Shown piece after piece: positions 36,286 through 45,137 of a stretch of 64,000 nucleotides of DNA. The stretch's first letter is position 1. The number at the start of each line of letters is the position of its first letter. The notes under the pieces are model-generated. The model made no database searches. It saw only the letters and a program-made list of their open reading frames with translations, and was not told the DNA's origin. Location of the stretch: the NCBI GenBank assembly GCA_021774435.1, contig JAJFJB010000106.1, positions 1 to 64,000 on the forward strand, in the 5' to 3' direction. This DNA comes from Alphaproteobacteria bacterium. GTDB lineage: Bacteria; Pseudomonadota; Alphaproteobacteria; UBA8366; GCA-2717185. Made by a program: the position numbers and the translations under genes.

Positions 36286-37407
36286 ATGTCCGTTATTTCC
36301 TATGATAATCTTCCCTATCCCGTAAGGGATGATCTGGCAGCGGCCCAAACCCGCTGCTGGGACCATCTTGCGCGTGCGGGAACTTGGTATACCGGAGCCG
36401 AGCGGATTGCGATCGCGGCGGAGGCTCGGAACGCTCGTGATTGTGCCTATTGCCAGGTTCAGAAGGACGCGCTGTCACCGAATGCTCTTGCGGGTGCGCA
36501 TACTAGCCTCGGTGCGTTGCGTGAGGTGGAAATTGACGCCGTTCATCGAATCGCCTCGGATCCGGCAAGGCTCAGCAAAGCCTGGTATGAAGGGCATGCT
36601 GCAGACGGGCTCGAGGGCGAGCCTTATATCGAGCTTGCTAGCATCGTGGCGATGGTGATGATCGTCGATCAGTTCTCCTTCGGGACGGGATGGCAAGATC
36701 ACCCGTTGCCGGAACCGATCGCCGGGACGCCGACCGGGTATCGCTCTCCTGGCGCGAAGGTCGAAGCGGCCTGGGTTCCCATCGTCGAACCGCGGGACAT
36801 GACGGAAAGCGACGGCGATCTCTATCCGAACGGCCGTGTCGGCTATATTCAGCGGGCGCTTTCGGCCGTGCCGGACTCGAAGCGCGCCTATTGGGACCTC
36901 GCCAGTTGCCACTATCTGCAAATGGAAGATATCCCTGATTGGGACACGGACGCCCGCGCGATCTCACGCCCGCAGATCGAATTGATCGCGGGAAGGGTGT
37001 CCGCGCTGCACCAGTGCCTCTACTGAACGACGGCGCATGCCTATATGCTCCGTGAGAGCAATCAAATCAACAACGCCGATTTCGACCTGACAGAATTGAC
37101 CGCCGGTGTCACCGGTGCGGGCGATATCCGTGCTGCCAAATCGCTGGGCGACTTCGCGGAAGCCGTGGTAAAGCGCGACACTGCATCGGTCGCCGAATAT
37201 CGCAATACACTGCTTTCCGAGTTGGGAACTGACGGGTTAGTCGATGCCGCGGCTGTTGCTGCGGCCTTCCACGGTTATGTCCGCCTCGCGGATGCGACCG
37301 GTATCCCTTATGAGCATGCAGGCTTTGGCACCGATACGACGGAATTGCGCACGGCAATTGGAATCGACAAGTTTTATGCGGTAGGGCTAGCGGATCGGGG
37401 TTCGTAA
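36286..37407 (+). CDS. AhpD-like protein with in-frame TGA (probable selenocysteine, residue 247)
   Basis: A frame from ATG 36286 (AAGGAG six bases upstream) meets TGA at 37024-37026, then continues in the same frame without another stop to TAA at 37405-37407, giving 373 residues. Around the TGA the protein reads HQCLY-U-TTAHAYMLRE: C244, U247 and H251 form exactly the CxxCxxxH redox centre of AhpD/carboxymuconolactone-decarboxylase family proteins, with the second Cys replaced. The N-terminal half has its own CxxC (C53/C56, DCAYC), so the protein is a two-repeat AhpD fold. The expected role is thiol/selenol peroxidase or disulfide chemistry. A hairpin follows the TGA. The alternative is a nonsense mutation of a Cys codon; read without recoding it would stop at 246 residues. 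Confidence 0.75.
37030..37053 (+). other. Possible SECIS-like hairpin after the TGA
   Basis: Three bases after the TGA, arm ACGGCGCAT (37030-37038) pairs with ATGCTCCGT (37045-37053): four pairs, one C/T mismatch, four pairs, around a six-base loop that starts with G. Bacterial selenocysteine insertion elements lie directly downstream of the UGA within the coding region; this loop begins 12 bases after it, slightly closer than usual. Function is inferred. Confidence 0.45.
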
Positions 37408-37439
37408 CACTCCACTGGCACTTGAGATCAACGTTCCGC

Positions 37440-38921
37440 TCACCGCATCACGAATGGGTTCGACATGGGTTCGTTTGAGGTGTTCATCCAGATGGTTTTG
37501 GGCCGAGTATAATCGTACATCGCCTGGAAACCGCTTTCGCGGCCGTAACCGGAGCCTTTGATGCCACCGAATTCGGCGATGGGTGACACCGCGCGATAGG
37601 TGTTCACCCAGACGATACCGGCGCGCACTGCCTTGGCCATGCGCAGGGAGCGGGCGCTGTCCTGGGTGAAGATACCGGCGGCAAGTCCGTGCACCGTGTC
37701 GTTCGCCAAGGCGATCACTTCTTCTTCGTCCTTGAAGCGCAGGACGCTCAGCACCGGGCCGAAGAGTTCGGTGTCCATGATACGCAAATCCTGGCGCGGG
37801 CAGGCGATGATCGTCGGTTCGTAGTAATTGCCTTCGAGCCCCTGCGGCCGCTTGCCGCCGCACAGCAATTGGCCGCCTTCGCTTTGCGCGTGCGCGACCT
37901 CACGTTCGATTTTTTCCATCTGACCCGTGGTGCAGAGCGGGCCCATCTGGGTTTCTTCCAGCAGCGGGTCGCCGATGCGGATCTCGCGCGCCATTGACGT
38001 CATCTTGTCGAGGAATTCGTCGGCAATGGCCTCCTGCAGATAGAGGCGCGATCCGGCGACGCAGCTTTGCCCCGTCGCGCCAAAGATTCCGGCGATGGAG
38101 CCATTGACCGCGCTTTCGATATTGGCGTCGTCGAAGACAATGAAGGGTGATTTCCCGCCGAGTTCCAGCGATACTTCGGCGAAGTTTTCGGCCGAGTTGT
38201 AGAGTACCTGCCGCGCCGCGCCCGGCCCGCCGGTAAATGAAATTCGCGCCACGAGCGGGTGCGACGTGAGCGCTTTGCCGCACGGGTCACCGTGACCGGA
38301 GACGATGTTGACGACACCAGGTGGAAAACCTGCTTCCTCGACAAGGCGGCCAAAATCCAGCATCGCCGCCGACGCGTGTTCGGACGCTTTGAGGACGACC
38401 GTGTTGCCCGCCGCCAGAGCCGGGCCGATTTTGACGGCGACGAGAAACAGCTGTGAATTCCACGGCACGATGGCGGCGACAACGCCCAGCGGCTCGCGGT
38501 CGGTAAAGACGAAGAGATCGGGCTTGTCGATGGGCAGGGTCTCGCCGCTGATCTTATCGGCACAGCCGGCATAAAATTGAAAGAACTCAGCGATATATTT
38601 TGCCTGCCAACGGGTTTCCTTCAGCATTTTTCCGGTATCGATGGTTTCCGTCCGGCCCAGATCTTCGGATTCTTCCGCCAGTAAGTCCGCAAGACGGCGC
38701 AGGCACCGACCACGCTCCGTAGGCGTCATCATCGCCCAGGGCCCCGTCGTGAAGGCGCGGTGCGCGGCCCGCACAGCTTTGTCGACATCCTGGGTGGTTG
38801 CTTCGGGAACCCGCGACCAGACCTCGCCAGTTGCGGGATTAACGCCGTCAAAGAGCGCGCCGTCCGAGGCACCGACCCATTCGCCGTCGATGAGCATCCG
38901 GTAATCGCGGATATTCGTCAT
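37440..38921 (-). CDS. Aldehyde dehydrogenase
   Basis: A 493-residue NAD(P)-dependent aldehyde dehydrogenase. It has the PWNSQLFL Rossmann entry, FTGGPGAARQVL, the Glu of LELGGKSPF and the catalytic Cys in GATGQSCVAGSRLYL, plus ELFGPVLSV and SGYGRESGF. AAGGGA precedes the ATG. It lies 15 bases after the isochorismatase-type gene and is likely co-transcribed, so it may oxidise an aldehyde released in the same pathway, such as a semialdehyde from ring cleavage. Confidence 0.93.
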   Translation of the reverse strand: MTNIRDYRMLIDGEWVGASDGALFDGVNPATGEVWSRVPEATTQDVDKAVRAAHRAFTTGPWAMMTPTERGRCLRRLADLLAEESEDLGRTETIDTGKMLKETRWQAKYIAEFFQFYAGCADKISGETLPIDKPDLFVFTDREPLGVVAAIVPWNSQLFLVAVKIGPALAAGNTVVLKASEHASAAMLDFGRLVEEAGFPPGVVNIVSGHGDPCGKALTSHPLVARISFTGGPGAARQVLYNSAENFAEVSLELGGKSPFIVFDDANIESAVNGSIAGIFGATGQSCVAGSRLYLQEAIADEFLDKMTSMAREIRIGDPLLEETQMGPLCTTGQMEKIEREVAHAQSEGGQLLCGGKRPQGLEGNYYEPTIIACPRQDLRIMDTELFGPVLSVLRFKDEEEVIALANDTVHGLAAGIFTQDSARSLRMAKAVRAGIVWVNTYRAVSPIAEFGGIKGSGYGRESGFQAMYDYTRPKTIWMNTSNEPMSNPFVMR

Positions 38922-38936
38922 TGGGCACGCGTCCCT

Positions 38937-39569
38937 TTAGCTGTTTTTCTTACGCCAATCCTCGATGTATTCGATTACGGCATCGGCACTGGAGATGTCC
39001 GCATAGCGACGGCCCACGTCACGGAGATTGTCGTTATGCGGCCCTTCGTCATGATCGCCGACACAATCCTCGGGAATAATGGTCCGGAAACCATGACTGA
39101 AGCTATCAATCGTAGAGGCGCGAATGCAGCCGCTGGTGACGCAACCGGTCATTATCACCGTATCGACCCGCTCCTTGGCGAAGAAGGAGGCCACGGGTGT
39201 CTCGAACAGAATGGACGGGCCGCTTTTGCAGATGCCCATATCGTAGGACTCGTCATAGATGCGCGGGTCGAGCTCCGTACCGGGGGCGCCGTGGATGAAT
39301 TGTTCACGCACGGCCTGAACCTTCCAGTGCGGCATCTCGCGTTCACTCTTGTAGCTGGTCCAGCAGTTGGCGATGGGCACACCGGCGCGGCGGGCGACAT
39401 CGAGCAGACGCGCAGAGTTCTGTACCCCGCGCTCAATTAGTGGCGCGCCGCCGAGCGGAAAATTTGGATCCGTAAAGGCGGTCATGTAATCGACGACGAG
39501 GATGCCGGGCTTCTCGCCAAACCCAATCTCTCCGCTGTTGTAGGTTCGCTCTTCGTAGATATCCGCCAT
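38937..39569 (-). CDS. Isochorismatase-family cysteine hydrolase (carbamoylsarcosine/maleamate amidase-like)
   Basis: A 210-residue cysteine hydrolase with the triad D27 (VVDYMTAF), K115 (GICKSGPS) and C148 in TGCVTSGCIRAS. The layout, with ETPVASFFAKERVDTVIMTGC, is closest to N-carbamoylsarcosine amidohydrolase and maleamate amidohydrolase (NicF). These cleave amides to acid plus ammonia. A good AGGGAGCAGGGA site precedes the ATG. First gene of a pair with aldehyde dehydrogenase. Confidence 0.9.
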   Translation of the reverse strand: MADIYEERTYNSGEIGFGEKPGILVVDYMTAFTDPNFPLGGAPLIERGVQNSARLLDVARRAGVPIANCWTSYKSEREMPHWKVQAVREQFIHGAPGTELDPRIYDESYDMGICKSGPSILFETPVASFFAKERVDTVIMTGCVTSGCIRASTIDSFSHGFRTIIPEDCVGDHDEGPHNDNLRDVGRRYADISSADAVIEYIEDWRKKNS

Positions 39570-39672
39570 GTTCCCTGCTCCCTAGCGCACAAAATGAATG
39601 CCGCGAGGCGCGCGGCCGTGCCTCGTGGATTATAAGAATGCCTCGGCATTCGTCGTTACGGAAGGGTTTTCG

Positions 39673-40632
39673 GTGGAATACACGGATTTGGGGAACACTG
39701 GCTTAAGGGTCAGTGTCGCGGGACTTGGCTGTGGCGGCGGTAGCCGGCTTGGCATGAACCGCGGTTTGAGTACGGCAGAGTCGGCCAAGCTGGTCAGGAT
39801 TGCGATGGATCTCGGTGTCAATTATCTCGACACGGCAGCAGTCTATGGCACTGAAGGTATTGTTGGCGATGCAATCAAGTCGGTAAAGCGAGACGAGATC
39901 TATGTCGCGACAAAAGCGACGATCCGCAAGGGCATGGAACTGCTGCCCGTTGAGGATGTGCTCGCCAGCCTGGACAATTCACTGCGCACATTGAACACGG
40001 ACTACGTCGATGTTTTCCAGTTCCATGCGGTGCCGCCGGCGCTCTATGACCGTATCCGCAAGGAATATGCGCCGGCCCTGCTGCGTGAGAAGGAAAAGGG
40101 TAAGCTCCGCCATCTCGGCCTGACGGAGACGCCGCCGAACGATCCCGCAGGCGAGATGCTGATCAAAGCGTCGCGAGACCCGGTCTGGGAAGTCATTATG
40201 CTGGGCTTTCACATGATGCATCAGGTTGCCCGGCGAAATTGCTTTCCGGGTACGTTGGCGAATGGCATCGGCACTGTACTGATGTTCGTTGTGCGCAGCA
40301 TCTTCAGCATCCCGGGCCGGCTGGAAGAGACAATGAAGACACTTGCTGCAGAGGACAAGGTACCGGGCTGGCTTGGCGAGTCCGACAACCCACTGGGGTT
40401 CCTCATACATGAAGGCGGTGCTGAAAGCGTGATCGACGCCGCATACCGATACGCGCGGCATGAGCCAGGTACGGATGTCATTCTGTTCGGTACCGGTGTC
40501 GAAGAGCATCTGCGCACCAATCTCGCATCGATCCTACGGCCACCTTTGCCGGCGGAAGATGTGGCGAAACTGGAAGAATTATTCGGATACCTCGAGGGGG
40601 TCGGGCTCGACCTGCCGGAAAAACGGTCCTGA
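39673..40632 (+). CDS. Aldo/keto reductase
   Basis: A 319-residue TIM-barrel oxidoreductase. The tetrad is visible as D53 and Y58 (YLDTAAVYG), K81 (ATKAT) and H118 (FQFHAV). GTG 39673 with GGAAGGG seven bases upstream gives the normal MEYTDLGNTGLRVS N-terminus; longer in-frame starts lack support. It precedes the FAH-type hydrolase by 25 bases, so it probably leads that operon. The substrate is a carbonyl or sugar-like compound. Confidence 0.9.
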   Translation: MEYTDLGNTGLRVSVAGLGCGGGSRLGMNRGLSTAESAKLVRIAMDLGVNYLDTAAVYGTEGIVGDAIKSVKRDEIYVATKATIRKGMELLPVEDVLASLDNSLRTLNTDYVDVFQFHAVPPALYDRIRKEYAPALLREKEKGKLRHLGLTETPPNDPAGEMLIKASRDPVWEVIMLGFHMMHQVARRNCFPGTLANGIGTVLMFVVRSIFSIPGRLEETMKTLAAEDKVPGWLGESDNPLGFLIHEGGAESVIDAAYRYARHEPGTDVILFGTGVEEHLRTNLASILRPPLPAEDVAKLEELFGYLEGVGLDLPEKRS

Positions 40633-40657
40633 ACGTATATTAGGGGAGAATAATAAA

Positions 40658-41500
40658 ATGAAACTGATCACTTACAGTGACGGTAAAGGCGAGACATACG
40701 GCGTTGCGACCGAAGATGGTGTCATCAATGTCGGGCGCGGCCTGTATTACGCGAATTTACGCGCTGTGCTTGAAGCGAATGCTTTGGATGAAGTGCGCGA
40801 ATTTGTGGAAAGCCATGATGTGGATGCAGCACTCGATTCAGTCACGCTGCTGCCGCCGATCCAGAACCCGGACAAGATCATCATGGTCGGCTTGAACTAC
40901 GCGACCCATGTCGCAGAAGGCGGGCGCGATACACCGGAGTATCCGATGTTGTTCCCACGCTACGCCAACTCGCAGGTAGGGCATGGACAAGCAATGATCC
41001 GGCCGAAGGCGTCTGAACGGCTCGATTTCGAAGGCGAGTTGGCGTTCGTTGTGGGCAAAGCGGGCCGCCACGTTGCCAAAGAAAACGCTTACGATCATGT
41101 CGCCGGTTACGCCTGCTATAACGATGGCAGCGTGCGCGATTGGCAGCGCCATACTGGCCAGTTCATGCCAGGAAAGAATTTCATGGGGACGGGCGCGTTC
41201 GGGCCTTGGCTGGTGACGACCGACGATATTCCCGATCCCGAAGTCATGTCCCTCGTCACGCGGCTCAATGGCGAGGAGATGCAACGTGCGACGATAGACG
41301 ATCTGATCTTCGGTGTGCCGGAACTGATGGCCTATATCACCACCTTCACGGAACTTGTTCCGGGCGACGTGGTGGTCACCGGTACGACCGGCGGCGTCGG
41401 GGCCTATCGGACCCCGCCGGTCTGGATGAAGGACGGCGACACGGTCGAAATCGATATTTCCGGTATCGGCGTATTGCGCAACCCCATCGTTAACGAATAG
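40658..41500 (+). CDS. Fumarylacetoacetate hydrolase family protein
   Basis: A 280-residue FAH-domain protein: VGLNYATHVAEGG near 77, metal ligands E125 and E127 in DFEGELAFV and D156 in CYNDGSVRDWQ, and the C-terminal GDVVVTGTTGGVGAYRTPP. FAH members hydrolyse or decarboxylate ring-cleavage products such as acylpyruvates and 2-oxohept-enedioates. AGGGGAGA supports the start. It is followed after 15 bases by a flavoprotein, then the isomerase-like gene, forming a rightward operon. Confidence 0.92.
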   Translation: MKLITYSDGKGETYGVATEDGVINVGRGLYYANLRAVLEANALDEVREFVESHDVDAALDSVTLLPPIQNPDKIIMVGLNYATHVAEGGRDTPEYPMLFPRYANSQVGHGQAMIRPKASERLDFEGELAFVVGKAGRHVAKENAYDHVAGYACYNDGSVRDWQRHTGQFMPGKNFMGTGAFGPWLVTTDDIPDPEVMSLVTRLNGEEMQRATIDDLIFGVPELMAYITTFTELVPGDVVVTGTTGGVGAYRTPPVWMKDGDTVEIDISGIGVLRNPIVNE

Positions 41501-41515
41501 TCGGGGTCGCGCATC

Positions 41516-42997
41516 ATGGAGTCACCAACAACCCTTCCCGAGATCTGGGATGAAGAAGCGGATCTCGTCGTCGTCGGGTTTGGCGCTGCCGGATTCGCGG
41601 CGTCAGTAACGGCCTATGAACTTGGCGCCGATGTACTGATCCTCGAGAAGGCACCCGAAGGCAAGGAGGGAGGCAATACAAAGGTTGCCGGCCAAGGTTA
41701 TTTGAACACGTCTTCTGAGGAAAGCGCGATTGCCTATTTGACCGCGCTGTGTGGCATTTACAAAGTACCGGAAGAGATGGTCCGTGTCTGGGCGCACGAG
41801 ATGTGCCTCAACAATGATTGGCTCAGGAGCCTGGGTGCCGATCCGCAGGAGCACCAGCATCCGCCGGAAGGGATCGAGTTTCCCGAACTGCCGGGGTCGG
41901 ACTGCGTACATAAATTCCATGATGGTCCAACCTACGGCTATTCGCTGACCTGGAACCGCTTTGAACGTCTCGTCAAGGAACGGCCGATCCGCATCGCCTA
42001 TGAAACGCCGGGGCGGAGCTTGATCCAGAACGGAGTGACCGGCGAAATACTGGGCGTTCGTGCCGAGCGCGACTGCAAGACAATTGCCGTCAAGGCACGC
42101 AAGGCGGTTATTCTCACTTGTGGCGGATTTGAAAACAATCAGGAAATGATCCGCGATTATCTGCCGGATATTCCGTACTGCTATACATCCGGATCACCCT
42201 ACAATGAAGGCGATGGTATCTCGATGGCCTTGGCCGTCGGCGCCGATCTCTGGCATATGAACAACTTCGCCGGGCCTACTATGGCGTTCAAGGCGCCGGA
42301 AGTACCGACATCCTTTTCGATGCAGGCGTTCCATTTCAGTAAGGAGATGGCGGGCGGCGCGATTGCTGTCGGACCCGATGCAAAACGCTTCACCGATGAA
42401 AAATACAAGAACCGGCACGGCAAGGTACCGCTGCACGGCACCTGGAAGAAGATGCCAACCCCGTGCCCGATGCAGATGATTTTCGATCATACGCATATGA
42501 CGGCAGGACCCTTGTGGGACAAGGCGCCGAAACATGGCTGGACGCAGTTGGTAGAAAAATATCCCTGGAGTGACGACAACGCTGCCGAACTGGCGAAGGG
42601 CTGGATCAAGCAGGCCGACACGTTGGAAGAACTCGCTGAGATCGTCAATCTCGACCCACAAGCGCTCGCGGGGACTGTCGCGCGGTGGAATGAAGGGTGC
42701 GCCGCGGGGAGCGATCCCGAATATGGCCGTTCGCGGATGCTCAACCCGATCGAGCAAGCGCCGTTCTACGCGATAGAGATGTCGCCCTCGATGCTGAACA
42801 CTCAAGGCGGTCCGCGTCGAAACGAGAAAGCGCAAATTGTGCGCCCCGGCGGCGCACCAATTCCGCGGCTTTACAGCGCGGGCGAATTGGGATCGATATA
42901 CAGCTATCTCTATCAAGGGACGGGCAATATTGGTGAATGCCTCGTCTTTGGCCGCATCTCCGCGCGCAACGCCATGGCGGAACTGTCCTGGGAGTAA
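41516..42997 (+). CDS. FAD-dependent fumarate reductase / ketosteroid dehydrogenase-like flavoprotein
   Basis: A 493-residue FAD_binding_2 flavoprotein: VVGFGAAGFAASVTAYELGADVLILEK dinucleotide fold (residues about 17-44), then GGNTKVAGQGYL, LTCGGFENNQEMIRDY and a C-terminal YSAGELGSIYSYLYQGTGNIGECLVFGR that closes the FAD site. Relatives include Kst dehydrogenases and periplasmic fumarate reductases; there is no export signal or haem motif. It may desaturate or reduce a compound also handled by the neighbouring FAH protein. Confidence 0.88.
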   Translation: MESPTTLPEIWDEEADLVVVGFGAAGFAASVTAYELGADVLILEKAPEGKEGGNTKVAGQGYLNTSSEESAIAYLTALCGIYKVPEEMVRVWAHEMCLNNDWLRSLGADPQEHQHPPEGIEFPELPGSDCVHKFHDGPTYGYSLTWNRFERLVKERPIRIAYETPGRSLIQNGVTGEILGVRAERDCKTIAVKARKAVILTCGGFENNQEMIRDYLPDIPYCYTSGSPYNEGDGISMALAVGADLWHMNNFAGPTMAFKAPEVPTSFSMQAFHFSKEMAGGAIAVGPDAKRFTDEKYKNRHGKVPLHGTWKKMPTPCPMQMIFDHTHMTAGPLWDKAPKHGWTQLVEKYPWSDDNAAELAKGWIKQADTLEELAEIVNLDPQALAGTVARWNEGCAAGSDPEYGRSRMLNPIEQAPFYAIEMSPSMLNTQGGPRRNEKAQIVRPGGAPIPRLYSAGELGSIYSYLYQGTGNIGECLVFGRISARNAMAELSWE

Positions 42998-43001
42998 GCC
43001 T

Positions 43002-43724
43002 ATGACCCGACATTTCGGTATGTTGATTCCTTCGACCAACACGACGGTTGAGATCGAATACACGCGGCTGTTGCCGCCAGGCCTGCAAGCACATTATGCG
43101 CGCCTTGGCAAAGCCGGCGACACACCGTTCTCGCCGAGCCAGGGCACAGATCTCGCCTATCAGTCGAAGATGCTGGGTAACGCAAAGGTCGAGGTGATCG
43201 CCTTGACCCAGACTTCCGCCAGTCTGTTTGACGACGATTACGATGCCACGGCGAAGCGGCAAATGAGCGCAGGCGCGGGTGTTTCGGCGATAACATCGGC
43301 GGAAGCCATCGGCGAGGCGATCCAGGCGTTGGGCGCGACGCGAATCGCGTTGGTGTCTCCGTACTCCGAAGAGGTGATTGGCCGGGCGAAGCGCTACTAC
43401 GAAATGCGTTATGGGTTGAACGTCGTGGCAACGGAAGCCTTTGGGGCAACGGACTCCTACGCTATCGGAGGCTTGTCCGCGGAGAATGCCACTGATTCCT
43501 TCAAGCGCATCGACCAGCCGGAGGTCGAAGTGCTTGTCGTACCGGGCGGTAATTTTCCGACGATGAAGTTTGTTCCCAATTGGGAGCAGCAATTCGGCAA
43601 ACCCGTTATTACGACGAACCAAGCTGTCATCTGGGCGGTGATGATGGCGCTGGGTATTTCGGAACCTTTGTTAGGCCTGGGAAGGCTTTTAGCCGAGTTG
43701 CCAGGCAATGCTGCGGTCTCTTAG
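43002..43724 (+). CDS. Maleate isomerase / arylmalonate decarboxylase-like protein lacking cysteines
   Basis: A 240-residue Asp/Glu racemase-superfamily protein: GMLIPSTNTTVEIEY at the N-terminus, VIALTQTSASLF, ATRIALVSPYSEEV and VLVVPGGNFPTM. The layout matches maleate cis-trans isomerases and arylmalonate decarboxylases, but the whole protein contains no cysteine, so the two catalytic Cys positions are occupied by other residues (Thr/Ser near 70, Gly/Asn near 183). GGAG lies seven bases before the ATG. It closes the FAH operon. It may use another mechanism, bind without catalysis, or act on a different substrate. Confidence 0.85.
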   Translation: MTRHFGMLIPSTNTTVEIEYTRLLPPGLQAHYARLGKAGDTPFSPSQGTDLAYQSKMLGNAKVEVIALTQTSASLFDDDYDATAKRQMSAGAGVSAITSAEAIGEAIQALGATRIALVSPYSEEVIGRAKRYYEMRYGLNVVATEAFGATDSYAIGGLSAENATDSFKRIDQPEVEVLVVPGGNFPTMKFVPNWEQQFGKPVITTNQAVIWAVMMALGISEPLLGLGRLLAELPGNAAVS

Positions 43725-43736
43725 TTTCTAAGAGAC
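43716..43736. terminator. Bidirectional hairpin spanning two convergent stop codons
   Basis: Perfect eight-base arms (43716-43723 and 43729-43736) with a five-base loop. The TAG stops of both convergent genes lie in the stem and loop. It could terminate transcription from both sides; there is no long T tract. Confidence 0.5.
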
Positions 43737-44783
43737 GAGAATTCCAATTTTTCCAACATGATTTTTGTTGGCAAACGCTGTTTGCGCCGCTTGCATATTT
43801 TTTAACGAAAAGGTTTCCGCGATGAGGGGGCGTATCTCGTTGCGTTCGATATAGCGGATGACATCACGCAAAATGTTGTCAGGCTGAAATGTCGTGCCGA
43901 ATAAGGTCAAGTCCCGCAGGTACAATGTGCGAATATCGAATTCGACAATCGGACCTGCAATGGCGCCCGCCGTGACGTACCGGCCGCCACGGTGAAGCGA
44001 ATCGATCAATTCCCCCCAACGCGAGCCCGCCACAAGATCCAGGACAACGTCATAAGCGCTTTTGTCGATCGCATCGCTGCGAAGGCGCGTCTCGTCGGCA
44101 CCCAGTTTGAGGATCGCATCCCGTTTGTCTGCGCTTGTTATGGCGGTCACATGCGCGCCTCGGCGTTTTGCCAATTGAACTGCCGCACTGCCGACGCCCC
44201 CGGACGCGCCCGTAATAAGGATGTGTTCATCGCGTAATTCGACCCGCTGCAGCATTCCTTCGGCCGTTGTGTAGGAACAGGGAATGGACGCCAATTCGAC
44301 ATCGCTCCAGGCTGAATTTACCGGGAGCGCATCATTGGCAAAGGTTTTCGTGTACTCGGCAAAGGCGCCGTCACATTCGGAACCGAAGGTCCAGGTTGCG
44401 AAGGGCACGCCCTTAGCCCCAGTCTTCTGCAGCGCCCGGACCAGGATGCGTTCGCCGATGCGCGGCGAACTGACGCCTGCTCCGACGGCGACAATCACGC
44501 CACAGCAATCCGCACCCTGAATTCTCGGAAACTGGATCGCCTCCCCGGACCAGCCGCCTTCTTTCGTGTCCGCTTCGGCGAAACCGTCGGTAGCGCCAGC
44601 CTCTGTGCTGCCGCGCACCGATTTTGAATACCAGGCAATGCGCGTGTTGATGCCCGTGTTGTTTATCGCGGACGCGCCGACTTTAATAAGTACCTCGCTG
44701 GGTTCCGGGGTGGGGACAGGCAAATCTTCTCGCCAGACCAGTTTGTCGAGCCCACCATGGCCGGTCAGAACAACGCCTTTCAT
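43728..44783 (-). CDS. Zinc-type alcohol dehydrogenase / quinone oxidoreductase-like protein
   Basis: A 351-residue MDR-superfamily protein: MKGVVLTGHGGLDKLVW start, QGADCCGVIVAVGAGV, and the nucleotide-binding VLITGASGGVGSAAVQLAKRRG-like segment near 175. It lacks the structural-zinc cysteine cluster of classical ADHs, pointing to the quinone oxidoreductase side. ATG 44783 is preferred (GGGA seven bases upstream) to ATG 44795. It is third in an operon after nitroreductase and EthD genes. Confidence 0.9.
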   Translation of the reverse strand: MKGVVLTGHGGLDKLVWREDLPVPTPEPSEVLIKVGASAINNTGINTRIAWYSKSVRGSTEAGATDGFAEADTKEGGWSGEAIQFPRIQGADCCGVIVAVGAGVSSPRIGERILVRALQKTGAKGVPFATWTFGSECDGAFAEYTKTFANDALPVNSAWSDVELASIPCSYTTAEGMLQRVELRDEHILITGASGGVGSAAVQLAKRRGAHVTAITSADKRDAILKLGADETRLRSDAIDKSAYDVVLDLVAGSRWGELIDSLHRGGRYVTAGAIAGPIVEFDIRTLYLRDLTLFGTTFQPDNILRDVIRYIERNEIRPLIAETFSLKNMQAAQTAFANKNHVGKIGILVS

Positions 44784-44801
44784 CAACGATCCCATCGTAT
44801 C

Positions 44802-45137
44802 TTAATCTCCGATAACGACCTTCGGATCGACAACGAAGCTTGTTACGGTCTCGATGAACAGCGTGCCATCATTGAACATCGCTTTCGCCTCAGGGCTGGC
44901 GAGCGCTTTGTCCATGGCTTCACGGTCTTCGAATAGCATCTCGACGATGCCATCGATCGACTGTGTGCTTGGCGGCAGATCGGGATGTTGGACTGCCTCT
45001 GTGATGTGGTTTTGTACATAGCGCAGGATTCCCGGCACCTTTTGCGCCAGGGGACCGTGGATTTCGAACCAATGTTTGCGGAAGGCTTCCGATGTGAATT
45101 CCGGTTTTCGGGTCAGGATTGAAATCCGCTTGATCAT
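44802..45137 (-). CDS. EthD domain protein
   Basis: A 111-residue ferredoxin-like dimer protein: KRISILTRKPEFTSEAFRKHW, then EIHGPLAQKVPGILRYVQNH, which is the EthD signature (HGPLA--VPG). The start overlaps the nitroreductase stop by four bases (ATGA), so translation is coupled. EthD proteins were first seen with an ether-degrading P450 and often accompany oxidative pathways without a proven catalytic role. Confidence 0.88.
   Translation of the reverse strand: MIKRISILTRKPEFTSEAFRKHWFEIHGPLAQKVPGILRYVQNHITEAVQHPDLPPSTQSIDGIVEMLFEDREAMDKALASPEAKAMFNDGTLFIETVTSFVVDPKVVIGD

Noticed and set aside
37045-37407. Separate 120-residue gene starting at ATG 37045
   Set aside because: It is in the same frame as the preceding gene, its ATG lies inside the predicted hairpin, no ribosome site precedes it, and it would start in the middle of the AhpD motif. 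It is treated as the continuation past the TGA.
42741-43622. Minus-strand 293-codon open frame
   Set aside because: Lies over two well-supported plus-strand genes and has a composition typical of shadow frames.
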